Shown here piece by piece: positions 26,467 through 37,498 of a DNA stretch of 64,000 bases. The stretch covers positions 9,408,499-9,472,498 of the forward strand of contig NC_092565.1 in assembly GCF_037975245.1 (NCBI RefSeq), in the 5' to 3' direction. The DNA is from Apostichopus japonicus. Lineage: Eukaryota; Echinodermata; Holothuroidea; Aspidochirotida; Stichopodidae. The notes beneath the pieces are model-generated. The model was not told where the DNA came from. It did not search any database and saw nothing but the letters and a program-made list of their open reading frames with translations. The position numbers were made by a program, and so were the translations under genes. The stretch's first letter is position 1. The number at the start of each line of letters is the position of its first letter.

Positions 26467-27979
26467 TGAAACCATACTAAACCCGACATACTGCACATGC
26501 AAACACACACTAACACACACGTTTTTCATTTTCTATATAATCTTGCAAATCGGCAGAAAAATAATTCTATAAGAAAACATAATGTAGTTCGAGAACCTTT
26601 TTTTTTCTTTCACGAGGAAAGTCAAATTCAGAATCATAAAAATTGCCAAGAACGGCAAACTGATGTGGCTGCCGTGCTTATTAATGACGTCACCAAGACG
26701 GTCTTTTCTGTTCATTTTAATGTGACATAAAATCACTCAGGATTTAGCCCGTACACGAAAATCCAAACAACTTGATCCAATCTCAACCTCACTCTTAATG
26801 TAGTACAGACACGTATTCACGATTTACCGCGAGACACAATAAGCAGACAGCCAAATTAACACGCATCCTTTTTGTGATTACAGCAGCTATATGCCATTGG
26901 TGGAGAATTTCTCAATATCTCATAGAGACATGATGATCACACATTAATATATTATTTCAAATATTTTGAGCAAACATGCCAAGGAGACATCGTAATGAAA
27001 GTTGTGACGTCATTACTCAATCGAAAATCGGTAAATTGAGAGTTATGATAAAAAAAAATTCCTCACTGATGTCGATATTATTTCTGCGTAGTCGTATCAA
27101 TATCTTTATGTAATACCTATATTTGGAGTGAAATGTTGCAACCGTTAATTTTAATTTCGATATGCTCAATAACATTCCAGACACACAAAAAAAAAATTCA
27201 AATGTGTATCAAGGTTGTGTAAGAGGACTGCATAACGGAACTATATACAGTAAATTCCAGAACAATAATTTCGGCAACGCCAAACTATAAGAAAAGAAAA
27301 GAAAAAAGGGGAGAAATCTTCCATCTTTCATGAGCAATGAAATAGGCAAATATAAATGTAAGTGGAGTGTCCTCAAAACTTAATTACTTTATCCTACCCT
27401 CGGAGCACGCGTAGGATATGAGTTAATTGCTAGTTTGACGTCACGCCTGCAATTTCCTCCTGGGTATATATTACAACAAGCTATGTGTGATCGAATCTTT
27501 GGCTTGATTAACACACATGTTAATAAGTTATTATAAATATCAAGAATATGAAGAAAATTTCTTTATCCTTATAAATAAGAGGGGAATTCCTATATCCTTC
27601 TGCTTGTGCTCTTAAAACCTTTTTTGCTTATAGGTATATTCACTGTAACAACAACCGTTCACTTTATATCGAAATGACACAATATTGTGGAATCATGATA
27701 GTCGCGACCTTTCTTGGAAAAATAAAAATACGTAAAAATATTTGTTAGTTTAATAAAACCACTTATCGCACCAGGAAGGATGACATTTAGTCGGCATTAA
27801 CCTCAAAATGGCTTACAAAAACAAACAAAAAATATTTGAAATCTGTGGGACACAAAATATTCTGTTATTGGATTAAACGATGGTTAGCGAAGTCTACATG
27901 TTCAATCCAGACGATCAATTCACTTTATTTCATATGTCTTCCTTAATTGCTAAAAAAAAGTGATAAACTTACCTGCATG
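26467..27979. other. No recognised gene
   Basis: Three CRE octamers occur here: 26685-26692, 27005-27012 and 27436-27443. A short CA-rich patch lies at 26497-26520. No coding signal. Confidence 0.5.
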
Positions 27980-28357
27980 CAGGGTCGCAGCCACCACTTT
28001 TGGTATGAAAGAGTTGGGGAGGGTGGGGGGGGGGCATCACCACGATGTGATGTCGCCTTGGGGGGGGGGTCTAAATACAAAATGTTGGTCAAGTGAAAAG
28101 CGCTTAGATGTGAAATAGTGCTATATTTAGCAACTTCGAAAATAATTAAAGAATGTTCAAGTGTTTTATTGTTGTTCCTTCTGTACATATACATGTAACA
28201 TGTACTGCAAACCAATTGTGTTTGTTTGTTTGTAATATACTGTCTGTTAGTTGGGGTGGGGGTGGGTGGGGTGGGTTTAGCCTCCTTGGTTTCATTCTGG
28301 CTGGACAGTGGTGTGGCTGAAGCACATCTAGACGCATACGTGCAGGTTACGCCCCTG
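27980..28357. mobile_element. Probable hAT-like miniature element (378 bp)
   Basis: The left terminus CAGGGTCGCAGCC and the complement of the right terminus CAGGGGCGTAACC are similar. The flanking 8-mers CCTGCATG and CCTGCCTA agree at 6 of 8. Two poly-G runs (28027-28035, 28060-28070) sit in the left subterminal region and GT-rich repeats in the right. No transposase. Confidence 0.55.
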
Positions 28358-28365
28358 CCTGCCTA

Positions 28366-29458
28366 TAATACAGGCACACCATATATTACAGAACACCTGT
28401 TAAATAAAATATAACGGCTCGCCTGGACTTTCTTCTTTTCTTTCTACTTTTGGGTTTAATTTTGCGATATATTTTCTATCATTGAAATGGAAGAGGACTA
28501 TTGACAATGATTTTATCCGGTATATTTTGTCAACAGTTTCTTGGAAACATCTGTAATTGTCTTTTCCCTGAAGCTGAAATGAAACTCTGTTATAACGGAG
28601 TTATAATAAAACCTTAAACCTTAAAATAGAACATGTTTACTTTTAATCTATACTATAACTTACATTATGTATGTATTTATATATATAGGTGACACATTTA
28701 AGTACACTATTTCTAACCTATATACCTATATACCACATGCAATAACACATTTACCGTTACAACAGTCTAATTCCTCAGGGCATCATAGAGACATATGAAA
28801 GGGAGAACAATTATTAGGTTATATTCTATCAATAATTAAATCTATTTATAGCAACATCAGGAGCATGCAATTGGTGAACATGAAATACATTCAGGACTAA
28901 AATAAAATGTTAAAGTGAAAACTGCTTTCATCTTTTTGTCTCGAAGCTATTTATATTACGTCCGTGTGTCATATTAACTGCAATCATTTATATTCACGGT
29001 TTATATATCTTGTATAGGTTTGATTCCCGTTTTATGAATGATGCATTGGTTGACTTTCTCTATAACATATGTTCGGCTAAATATTGATGATCCGTCTAAA
29101 GATGTGAAGACGTATATTATAACTTCACATTAGCAAAGACATACTCCTGTTTGTCCATAGTCCATGTGAGCCCATACTATTACTTCAGTCACATTTCTAC
29201 ACGTTCTTTATCATATGTTATGTGTCTAATAAATACCACACCTGTTCCTACTGCTTATACGTGGCTTCGCTTCCATCTTTTCTTTTCATTACGTGTTCTT
29301 TTCTTTTCTTGACTTTGTTTTTGTCTTTGGTCTGCAGGAGTAGACCAAATTTATGACTCTTCGTTCTTAATTTTGTGATGGCCTTTCTACGTCTGTTCAA
29401 ATAAATCTCTCCATCTCGTGTTTTCCAAATCACTAATCTTGTCTATATCATTTTTCAG
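28366..29458. other. No recognised gene
   Basis: AT-rich. A lysine-rich minus-strand frame at 29248-29433 (61 codons) is open but faces a plus-strand exon candidate, shows no domain and is not called. Confidence 0.45.
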
Positions 29459-29661
29459 CGAGCTTGAAAATGTTCCGACAGTTTGACTCAGCCAAACACA
29501 CCGTGCGCCTAAAAATTGAAAAGGAAAGACAAAGACAAAAGGCAGAAAGTGAAAAAAAAAGACAGAGAAGAAAATACAAGGTTCGTCTGAAACTTTTGAA
29601 AGGAATTTATCTTCAGGTTATTGCGTGTAATTCATCAAAAGGATATAGGATTTATTTATAA
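29459..29661 (+). CDS. Candidate terminal exon encoding a very basic tail
   Basis: A CACTAAT branch-point-like sequence and a pyrimidine tract ending TTTTTCAG (AG at 29457-29458) precede an open frame of 67 codons to a TAA. The first two bases complete a codon; the frame contains MFRQFDSAKHTVRLKIEKER and a lysine/arginine/glutamate-rich helix of about 30 residues. It matches no family I can name. A start inside the exon at the ATG near 29470 is also possible. Low-complexity charged peptides arise easily from A-rich DNA, so confidence is low. Confidence 0.22.
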
Positions 29662-30990
29662 GTAATATTATCATTTAATGTTGATATGTTTCCATGTCAA
29701 CGTCATGTTTATGAATCAGTCATAATTTACAAACAAAAAACGTAATAGTTCTTTGCCCGTTGTCAAAATAGATTTTTTGTGGTAAGCATATTTATAATAT
29801 TGTACATTCGTTCTTTATTATTAAAGCGTAATATTATCTTTGTCTTTATGTCTATGTAGGTTCTTGATGAATAATTTTTTTCAAGGGTTTCCCGCATTAC
29901 ATGAAAAGGATGTGTGAACGAAGACAGAATCAAACACACATATTAGCGGATACATATTTCACCAAATAATGTTTCAAGAACTATAACTTATAAGGCGCCT
30001 TTTATTTATACTATTTCAGTATACTGAAATTAAAAATAAATAAAGTTCAGTTTTATTTATTTTATATTCTTTGAATTTTGATTTGACACATGAATCTATT
30101 CTTCGATTTTTTGTTTTAAACTCGCACTGATAAAGAGGCATACAAATAAAACACTTTAAATATAGTCTGATGTTTCAAAAGTAATATTTGAAATCTCAAA
30201 ATTTAATTTGAATGTTAAAGTGATAACTTATGCAGAATTTTATTGCCAATGTGTGTTAGTCCAGCCAGGGAGTTATTAGAGTTTCCGTGTCTGACAGTAC
30301 AGAGATGTACTCGAGAGAATCCGTCTGGGTTTGAAATCAAAACTGAAGTGTGCTAATTCATAGCCGACGCATAGTTCATTTGCAATCGACAATAACATTT
30401 CCTTAAAAACATATATATATGACATGTAGGTTCTTGTGAACATTTAACTGCCACAAATTTGACAGAGAATGGAGGGAAACGTTGGTTACTTACGGTCAAC
30501 CTATATCAGATCTAGGAAGCCCTCATGACACCTCAACCCTGCCGATCCCTTCCACCCCCTTATGTCGTATCGACAGTTTAGTCAGGACAAAATCGGGACA
30601 ATACACAAAGCTGTGATTATTGCGTGATCGGACGATGTTTAACCTCACAAGTCCAAACAACTTGAATGAATATGTTTACACATTTAGTCGACATTAATGT
30701 AATAAGGCAGCCTTTCAGCCTCCTGGACAGTCGTTGTTGTCATAAACAGCCTCAGGGATATAACTATGTATTAAACAAGTCCAAAAAACAAACGCAGCTC
30801 GCAAAGAGATGTCCGTCAATTTGTAAACAGCTTTCGCTTATGGAATTAGTTTGTCCATCATCTATTGGCTCCTGGGCAGCCGTTTAATTTAGCCAGAGGG
30901 AAAGTGACCGAGTTTGATCAATTCTACGAAAAACATATTGGGCAAACGCGCCTTGAGAACTCTTCCGGGTGCATATGCACGCTTTATAAA
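29662..30990. other. No recognised gene
   Basis: AT-rich DNA with AATAAATAAA near 30035-30046, which would serve as a poly(A) signal if the preceding exon candidate were real. Nothing else seen. Confidence 0.45.
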
Positions 30991-31239
<249 letters not shown>

Positions 31240-31405
31240 TGAGCCATCACAGATTTGAAATTGGCCGTTCATCTACGATCCCAAACTGGTTACACGTTCT
31301 GCAAGGTATTGCTAATTCTAATTTTACAGCTTATTAGTCCATACAGCTAACCGACAGTATGGTGTCACGTGGTTTGTAAGTAGGATTCTGTGAATAAAAC
31401 ACAAT

Positions 31406-31516
31406 ACAGTATGCAGCCTAACATTGTAGTACAGTATGTAGCCTAACATTTTAAAACAGTATGTAGCCTAACATTGTAACACAGTATGTAGCCTAACATT
31501 GCATGTATCCTAACAT
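31406..31516. repeat. Tandem repeat, 25-bp unit, about 4.4 copies
   Basis: ACAGTATGTAGCCTAACATT recurs at 31406, 31431, 31456 and 31481, followed by a partial copy ending near 31516. Confidence 0.92.
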
Positions 31517-32388
31517 TGCTTCTCATCATAAACAAGTCCAGCTCTTGCTATAATTCGTAAGGTTAGGCCTATATCTTCAGAGTGCGAGTTAGAACCCACA
31601 GTATTTTGTGTGATGTGTAACCAGAGATGAACCATCCCCTGCCAACCCCCATCGCACCCCACCTTCCATTAGATACAATCTAAAAGAAAGTGGAAGGAAT
31701 TCAAACAAATTTGTAAAATGAAATGTGAAATTTCTAATTTTTAATTTATTTATATACTTATGTTTGCAAGACCGTCCTTTGGCGTATAATACCTCACACG
31801 TTTACGAAAAGGTCCATAACGTAATATAAATTTATAAATCACGTCAACTGTAATTAATTTGTTTGAAGTTTAAATAACTGGCATTGAGGAACTTTATATC
31901 AGTGATATATTCGAAGATAAGTTCAGAAAGTTTTTTGCACAAAACAAACGAAGGCCGATGGTGAATACTTGCCAATGAAATTGCTTCCATATGTGTACTT
32001 ACGACATTAAATGACTAAGTGTTAGTTTCTATCCAGTTTTAAACAAGTACTAATTTTAGCGGTTTGGATTTGGTATTTGTGTAATACGATCTTTCATATC
32101 GAGACCCTCTACTCGCCAGACCTCTGACGGTTAAAACGTCACTTCTCTGCTATACAAGAAAAATAGGCATCCTTACCAGTAAAATCCCCATATATAGGAT
32201 ACATATTTCAAAGTCTAGTCCAAAGGAATGATTCTCTTCGATTAATGAATAAATGATAGAACACAGACTATGCATCGTGGGTGACATTTGATTTCAGTTC
32301 TTTCTTATTGTTTTCCACTTAAACAACATTTGAAGTTGCAAATATGTTTTGTACCCAAAGTGTTAAAGCAAACGGGTATGATGTTATC
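31517..32388. other. No recognised gene
   Basis: AT-rich, non-coding by eye, no repeat family recognised. Confidence 0.5.
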
Positions 32389-32668
32389 GAGGGCGTATGC
32401 GTCTATATTGAGGACGTATGCGTCTCTATAGAGGGCGTATGCGTCTCCATAGAGGGCGTATGCGTCTCCATAGAGGGCGTATGCGTCTCCATAGAGGGCG
32501 TATGCGTCTCCATAGAGGGCGTATGCGTCTCCATAGAGGGCGTATGCGTCTCCATAGAGGGCGTATGCGTCTCTATAGAGCGGGTATGCGTCTCTATAAA
32601 GGGCGTATGCGTCTCCATCGAGGGCGTATGCGTCTCTATAGAGGGCGTATGCGTCTCTATAGAGGGCT
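32389..32668. repeat. 21-bp minisatellite, 13 full copies
   Basis: The unit is GAGGGCGTATGCGTCTCCATA with T/C variation near its end. The first two copies and those after 32580 diverge; the middle copies are nearly identical. Because the period is divisible by three, several frames on both strands stay open for about 100 codons. There is no start context, splice site or homology to support translation. Confidence 0.97.
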
Positions 32669-33963
32669 TTCCGTAGGGCGTAAGAGCCTCTACACATGCA
32701 TGGCATCATAGGCATCACATAGAGATAGCCAAAACTTTGTTCAAAAGGAATAAAGCATTTAATTGAATGCGCATGTCTGCAGAGTGACGTCTATAGTATA
32801 CATATATGTTTATTGTTATTGGCCTATATCGCACTGAAGGTTGCATTTCTGTGCCACATTTCATATTTGAGAAGTGACCCTTTAAACATCAATTCAATTA
32901 AAGTGACTGAACTACTTAGTTTGGCAAAGAAAATATTATATCAGTGCGTTCTTCGGATACAACACAAACCCATTTGGAAATGATTAGACTTTTATTGCAC
33001 CAAAAAGCACGTTCACAGTGTATTATCAATTTATCAAAGATAAATGATGTTTATGCCTCCCCAGATGCTGTGTATTTCATAAAAAGTCATGCATTCTTTG
33101 ATTGAGTTATATAATTTATACAACGATCGATTAAAGTCTACACCGAGGAGCTAACGTCATCATCAAGTTAGCCTTAAAGGAACATTACAGAGACTTTAAC
33201 ATATTATAAAAGCTGAATATCTTGAAAATCGGAATATCTGTAGAAACGTAGAAATTAATTCTATCAGTTTTACCCAAATATCTTTCCAATTAAACATCAT
33301 CAGAACGCAAAACAGTATAACCGACTTCCCTTAACAAATAGTCACAAACTATGTTATCCAACTAGTCCTAGGCTGATTTAAATATAACACTCTTGGCTGG
33401 TATATTGTTATTGTTATAAAATAATGATGCTCTTACCGCTAAGTGATAACAGCAGTGTTGACGAGGAATGTAACACTATTGTTCTGATAACAGCTGGATA
33501 AGAAACTAATCCATTTTTGGTATCATTATAATTTCCTTTAAAGAACAGTTAACTAGTCTGCAGAATTACAATTTTGTAGACTTATACCATCTTATATGAA
33601 TGAAATAACTACACAACTTATTCCTGTTTGCTCATTAGTAAGCTCAATCTTAAACTGTCATATATTGCGGTGCTCCGTTGTTTATATGAAGTTACTAAAA
33701 GGACATGTTTTGGTTGGGCTATTTTATTTAATAAAACAATAGATTACCATTAATATTTAGGCTGGCATTGAGTAGCTGACTTCATCATCAATTAAGCTTT
33801 AAAGGAGCATTCATAAGATTTAAACATAATCTCAAATTTACCTATCAGGAAAACCGAAATAGATATAGAGACATTACTAGCATAAAGTCGTCCTTCAAAC
33901 ATCGCACAGTAAGATGACCCGCCTTATTTATATATCTTGATAACATTGTTCCGTGTAAAATGT
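32669..33963. other. No gene; two diverged copies of a dispersed repeat
   Basis: Segments at about 33148-33250 and 33768-33870 share the order (A/T)GCT(A/G)AC(G)TCATCATCAA, then CTT(T)AAAGGA(A/G)CATT, then a cytosine-poor stretch with a CGGAATA/CCGAAATA motif. They look like two old copies of one repeat about 620 bp apart. No coding signal. Confidence 0.45.
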
Positions 33964-34042
33964 TTGTCTGATCCCCAGTCAAGTTCATTATACTAATGAC
34001 AAATTGTCTGATCCCGAGTCAAGTTCATTATACTAATGACAA
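33964..34042. repeat. 40-bp tandem duplication
   Basis: TTGTCTGATCCC(C/G)AGTCAA begins at 33964 and 34004, and both copies continue identically to CTAATGACAA. Confidence 0.93.
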
Positions 34043-35081
34043 CCAACAATGTCTACCTGTATCCCTGTTACCACGTACAATATTTACAAAAGCTTTAACG
34101 TAATCATCTTCATAACGAGTGTGTAACACTTATCTTTCTGCTGTGTCACTGACGTTTGCCTTCGGCTGCAAACTTGTCTATCGCATATATACTCGTCACA
34201 AGTTTTTCAGTAAGTCTTCAAGGAGTGGAATTTTATGCTTGACTTTTCCTCGTGCGTTGAGTTACATGTTCGTTACATCCACTTTTGTTGTTATACCTGC
34301 ATTTTCCCTTTATCCATCTTAAAACTCAGTCAATATTTTCATTCAATACAACGTATTGACATAAAACTGACAAAAATTGATGAAAAAATATTATCCGCTC
34401 CATTGAACTTTGTTTCTCCATATCTTTTTTAATCAATGGGGGAGGATTTTTTTCTCTCTTTCCAAGTTCACTTTGGTTAAATATACTGTAGTAGTTAAGC
34501 CGCATGTATAGTATGCATGCATGCAAGCATTCTTGTATGTGTTAAAAACCTGTGTGCAGTTCTATGTACCTCGAAGGACGGTACGACACACCACAGAAGT
34601 CTTGAACGAGGACACTATAGCCGTAGGGCTGCCAAGATAGACAGCTAATTGAATTTCTTATAGTGCTGTGACACCTCTACCATAAGTCTTAGGGACGCAT
34701 GCTGGGGTTGTATTCGATTCCGGTGCACAAATTTATTGGTGCGTTAGTATTACGTACACGACAAAAGAGTCTAAGGATTAAAACTAGGCATTTAGGAAGA
34801 AACAGGCAAGAAAATAATAAAGAGTAACGGCAGTGTAAGGAGAACCGCATATCTGAACTGGAAGCAAACAAGTATAACATAACATTTTGTTTTTTCAGAG
34901 AGCTCTAAAATTTATCGATTTTGTTTTATTGCATTTTATCAGATAAAGAGTGAGAAGAGGGCTAGTATAAGTTACCGTGCCTGTGAGACAGCTATTTGAG
35001 TCGGATTATTTTCCCATCCAATTGCAGTAATTAGATGTGATCGAATTATTATGCTTCGACGTTTAGAACGGTTGTCAAGTA
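34043..35081. other. No recognised gene
   Basis: Includes a GCATGCATGCAAGCA patch near 34513. Short overlapping frames near 34119-34432 look random. Confidence 0.45.
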
Positions 35082-35112
35082 TATATAAAAGCTGTCGGTT
35101 TTAGTCTTACAC
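35082..35112 (+). promoter_or_regulatory. Candidate TATA-box promoter
   Basis: TATATAAAAG at about 35083-35092 is followed about 25 bp later by TCTTACACT, an initiator-like sequence. The TATA element is flanked by G+C-richer sequence, which sets it apart from the simple TA repeats nearby. Confidence 0.35.
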
Positions 35113-35414
35113 TGGAGAGCACAAAACCCTACACGAATGGCCTCGTGCAAACTTCATGCAGTATCAGGATAACATATTAGACTTTCCTATTTTTCTGTTG
35201 TTTTGTTGCGACGACGGTTGATCAATTTTGTCGCTGTCTGTCCCGGAAGGATCTTCCCTTACTGCAGCCCGGCAAAGAACGTCTCTTTTTATTTTCAATC
35301 GTGCCGGAACATTCTGCACTCTGGATAACGAGCGTTGGATATGTTTCATGACCGAAGGATTGTTTATGAACGGCCAGTATCATTTATCATCGGATAAGCA
35401 CTGCTTTACCGTAC
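35110..35414 (+). other. Candidate first exon downstream of the TATA box
   Basis: From the initiator-like site the sequence runs to a strong donor-like GGTGAGT at about 35414-35420. The first ATG (35137) gives an 11-codon frame and a second a 21-codon frame, which would act as short upstream frames. A third frame, open from 35222 to the donor, includes ATGACCGAAGGATTG and encodes MTEGLFMNGQYHLSSDKHCF. G+C content is higher than the surroundings. No protein family is recognised, so it may be a 5' untranslated exon or a chance arrangement. Confidence 0.28.
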
Positions 35415-35670
35415 GGTGAGTGATTTGAAATTAATTTACTAGCCAGGCTACTATATACCTGATTCGCGTAACCCATAATATATCTCATAACTGTGCGCTA
35501 GTGAACTGCATGTGTCTGCTTGACTAAGTCTGAAAGGGGGGAACAAATTACTACTGCAGCAGCTCTTAATAGTAGGTTAACTATATGTCGTCATGCATTG
35601 TTTCGTCTGATGTAGGGAATTCGTCAATTTGACGTAATTGGGATCTTTCGTAATCCCGAGTGTTCGCAGT

Positions 35671-35717
35671 GTATATATATATATATACGGTATATATATA
35701 AATAGATATATATACGG

Positions 35718-35748
<31 letters not shown>

Positions 35749-35788
35749 GAAATATAAACGGTAGATATATATATATATATATATTATA
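35671..35788. repeat. Interrupted (TA)n microsatellite
   Basis: TA runs interrupted three times by ACGGTA, giving a weak higher-order pattern of about 37-60 bp. Confidence 0.93.
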
Positions 35789-36302
35789 GCTGATGTTGTC
35801 AATGTTTTGACTGTACGTCTGTGTGTTATAGTTGCACATAGACGGTTGCAAGGTTATCATCAAGGGACCTGTGAGTTAAATATTTCTCTGGTGCTACATT
35901 ATCATTGCTGTCTGTTTTAATATGGCTGGCCGGTGTCTTTTTACCCAGAGGAGAAACCTTACTATCACTAGACGACCGCTCGGAGCGCTAGACGATTCCT
36001 CCTCATGCAATTACACGCGCAACTCTATATAGACTGCATCATCGTCTTTTGAGAGTTTTGTGACATTTTGCTGAGATTCTTTACTGATTAATATGTGACT
36101 GTCCACGGGATTGATTTAGTAACCAGACGAAAAAGAGCGTAGGCTACTTGTTTTCAATTAACATAAGAACATTGTCGGATGCATATATATAGCTACCGTA
36201 AAACAATCTCGCACACGTTTAAGCTATTAGCATGAGTTGTGTGATTTCACACATGATCTGTGTTGTGTTGTCAACCATTTCATATCGACTATATAATCTA
36301 TA
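35789..36302. other. No recognised gene
   Basis: Nothing beyond a CGCTCGGAGCGCTAGACGA patch near 35978. Non-coding by eye. Confidence 0.5.
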
Positions 36303-36361
36303 TTATATGATATATATATATATATATATATATAAACATACACATGTATACATATATACAT

Positions 36362-36450
<89 letters not shown>
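36303..36450. repeat. (TA)n microsatellite with TACA interruptions
   Basis: A TA run, a short ACATACACATGTATACATA interruption, then about 90 bp of nearly pure TA. Confidence 0.95.
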
Positions 36451-36452
<2 letters not shown>

Positions 36453-36521
36453 TATACAGGATGAGCATTGTTCGATACAGGTAAAAAATGCCTACAGTGA
36501 AATTACGACATTCCTTAACGG

Positions 36522-36560
36522 TTTATATATATATATATGTGTGTGTGTGTATATTATATA
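36522..36560. repeat. (TA)n(TG)n compound microsatellite
   Basis: TATATATATATATATG runs into GTGTGTGTG and then TATATTATATA. Confidence 0.9.
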
Positions 36561-36860
36561 GCATTTATTCATTAAAATTATTGAATTCTTGTGGGATTCA
36601 CATCAATCATTTCCTTTTCCATCTCTGAAGGAGAGAGTAGGCCCCTGTATATGAATCGACAAATATGTAAGCACACTTTAATCGAGCCATAGTTTCACAA
36701 AATTATTCAATGTAAGGAGCGATAAGAGATCTCACGTATTTACAGTAATCATAATAATACTAAATATATTTAGTCATATCTGCAGTTCCTTGCAGTATAT
36801 CCTGCATGTCAACGTTATACTTATGAACCAATAATACTTAGATGACAATAATTCATCCTA
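36561..36860. other. No recognised gene
   Basis: AT-rich sequence without identifiable features. Confidence 0.5.
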
Positions 36861-37025
36861 TTGAACCAATCTCCAACCCCTCCCCACCAATCTCCAGCCC
36901 CTCCCCACCAATCTCCAACCCCTCTCCAGCCCCTCCCCATCAATCTCCACCCCTCCGCACCAATCTCAATCCCCTCCCCACAAATTTCCATCCCCTCCCC
37001 ACCAATCTCCACCCCTCCCCCATCA
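36861..37025. repeat. C-rich minisatellite, 21-bp unit, about 7.5 copies
   Basis: The unit is close to ACCAATCTCCAGCCCCTCCCC, with length variants in later copies. Strong strand asymmetry: the plus strand is almost free of G. The proline-rich plus frames and glycine-rich minus frames are by-products. Confidence 0.94.
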
Positions 37026-37347
37026 GCCTCGTACATGTTCCTTTGAATTTATAACTACATTTCAGAGATGATGCACCAAGTTGTAATATGAGCAATGCCT
37101 AAGCGAGTTAGTGACAATTTACCGGGATTTTTCTTCAATATCATTACACTCGTTCAGCGAGAGGAGCTTACTGTAAGCTAGTGCTAAATTATTTCCCCCC
37201 AAAGGCGAACGGTTAACACTGACTAGCAGTACATAGTGATATCATGCAAAAGGTAAGTTAATCTCCATGAAAAACAGATGACGTCATCGAAGCATCACAT
37301 TTTGGGAAACCTTTTCTCCATACTACATAAAGACTTTAGATTGAAGA
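37026..37347. other. No recognised gene
   Basis: A CRE octamer lies at 37279-37286 and a good donor-like AAAAGGTAAGT near 37249-37258. No matching acceptor or open frame supports an exon. Confidence 0.45.
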
Positions 37348-37359
37348 TAATTGAAAACG

Positions 37360-37397
<38 letters not shown>

Positions 37398-37421
37398 AAT
37401 ATATATATATATTGCGTTTTC

Positions 37422-37426
<5 letters not shown>
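37348..37426. repeat. Perfect hairpin with a TA core
   Basis: TAATTGAAAACGCAAT (37348-37363) is exactly complementary in reverse to ATTGCGTTTTCAATTA (37411-37426). The 47 bp between are almost entirely TA, so nearly the whole 79-bp segment can fold as one hairpin or cruciform. Confidence 0.9.
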
Positions 37427-37475
<49 letters not shown>

Positions 37476-37498
37476 ATATATAGTTGTGTGTGTGTGTT
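37427..37498. repeat. (TA)n(TG)n compound microsatellite
   Basis: A TA run followed by a TG run and a second short TG run. Confidence 0.95.

Noticed and set aside
29248-29433. Lysine-rich minus-strand frame
   Set aside because: A T-rich plus strand naturally yields Lys/Arg-rich minus frames; no acceptor or domain supports it.
36232-36561. Long Tyr/Ile-rich frames here and at 11018, 35581, 37278, 53795 and 54955
   Set aside because: They are translations of (TA)n microsatellites, open because the repeat contains no stop in that phase.
36821-37054. Proline-rich and glycine-rich proteins
   Set aside because: By-products of the 21-bp C-rich minisatellite.
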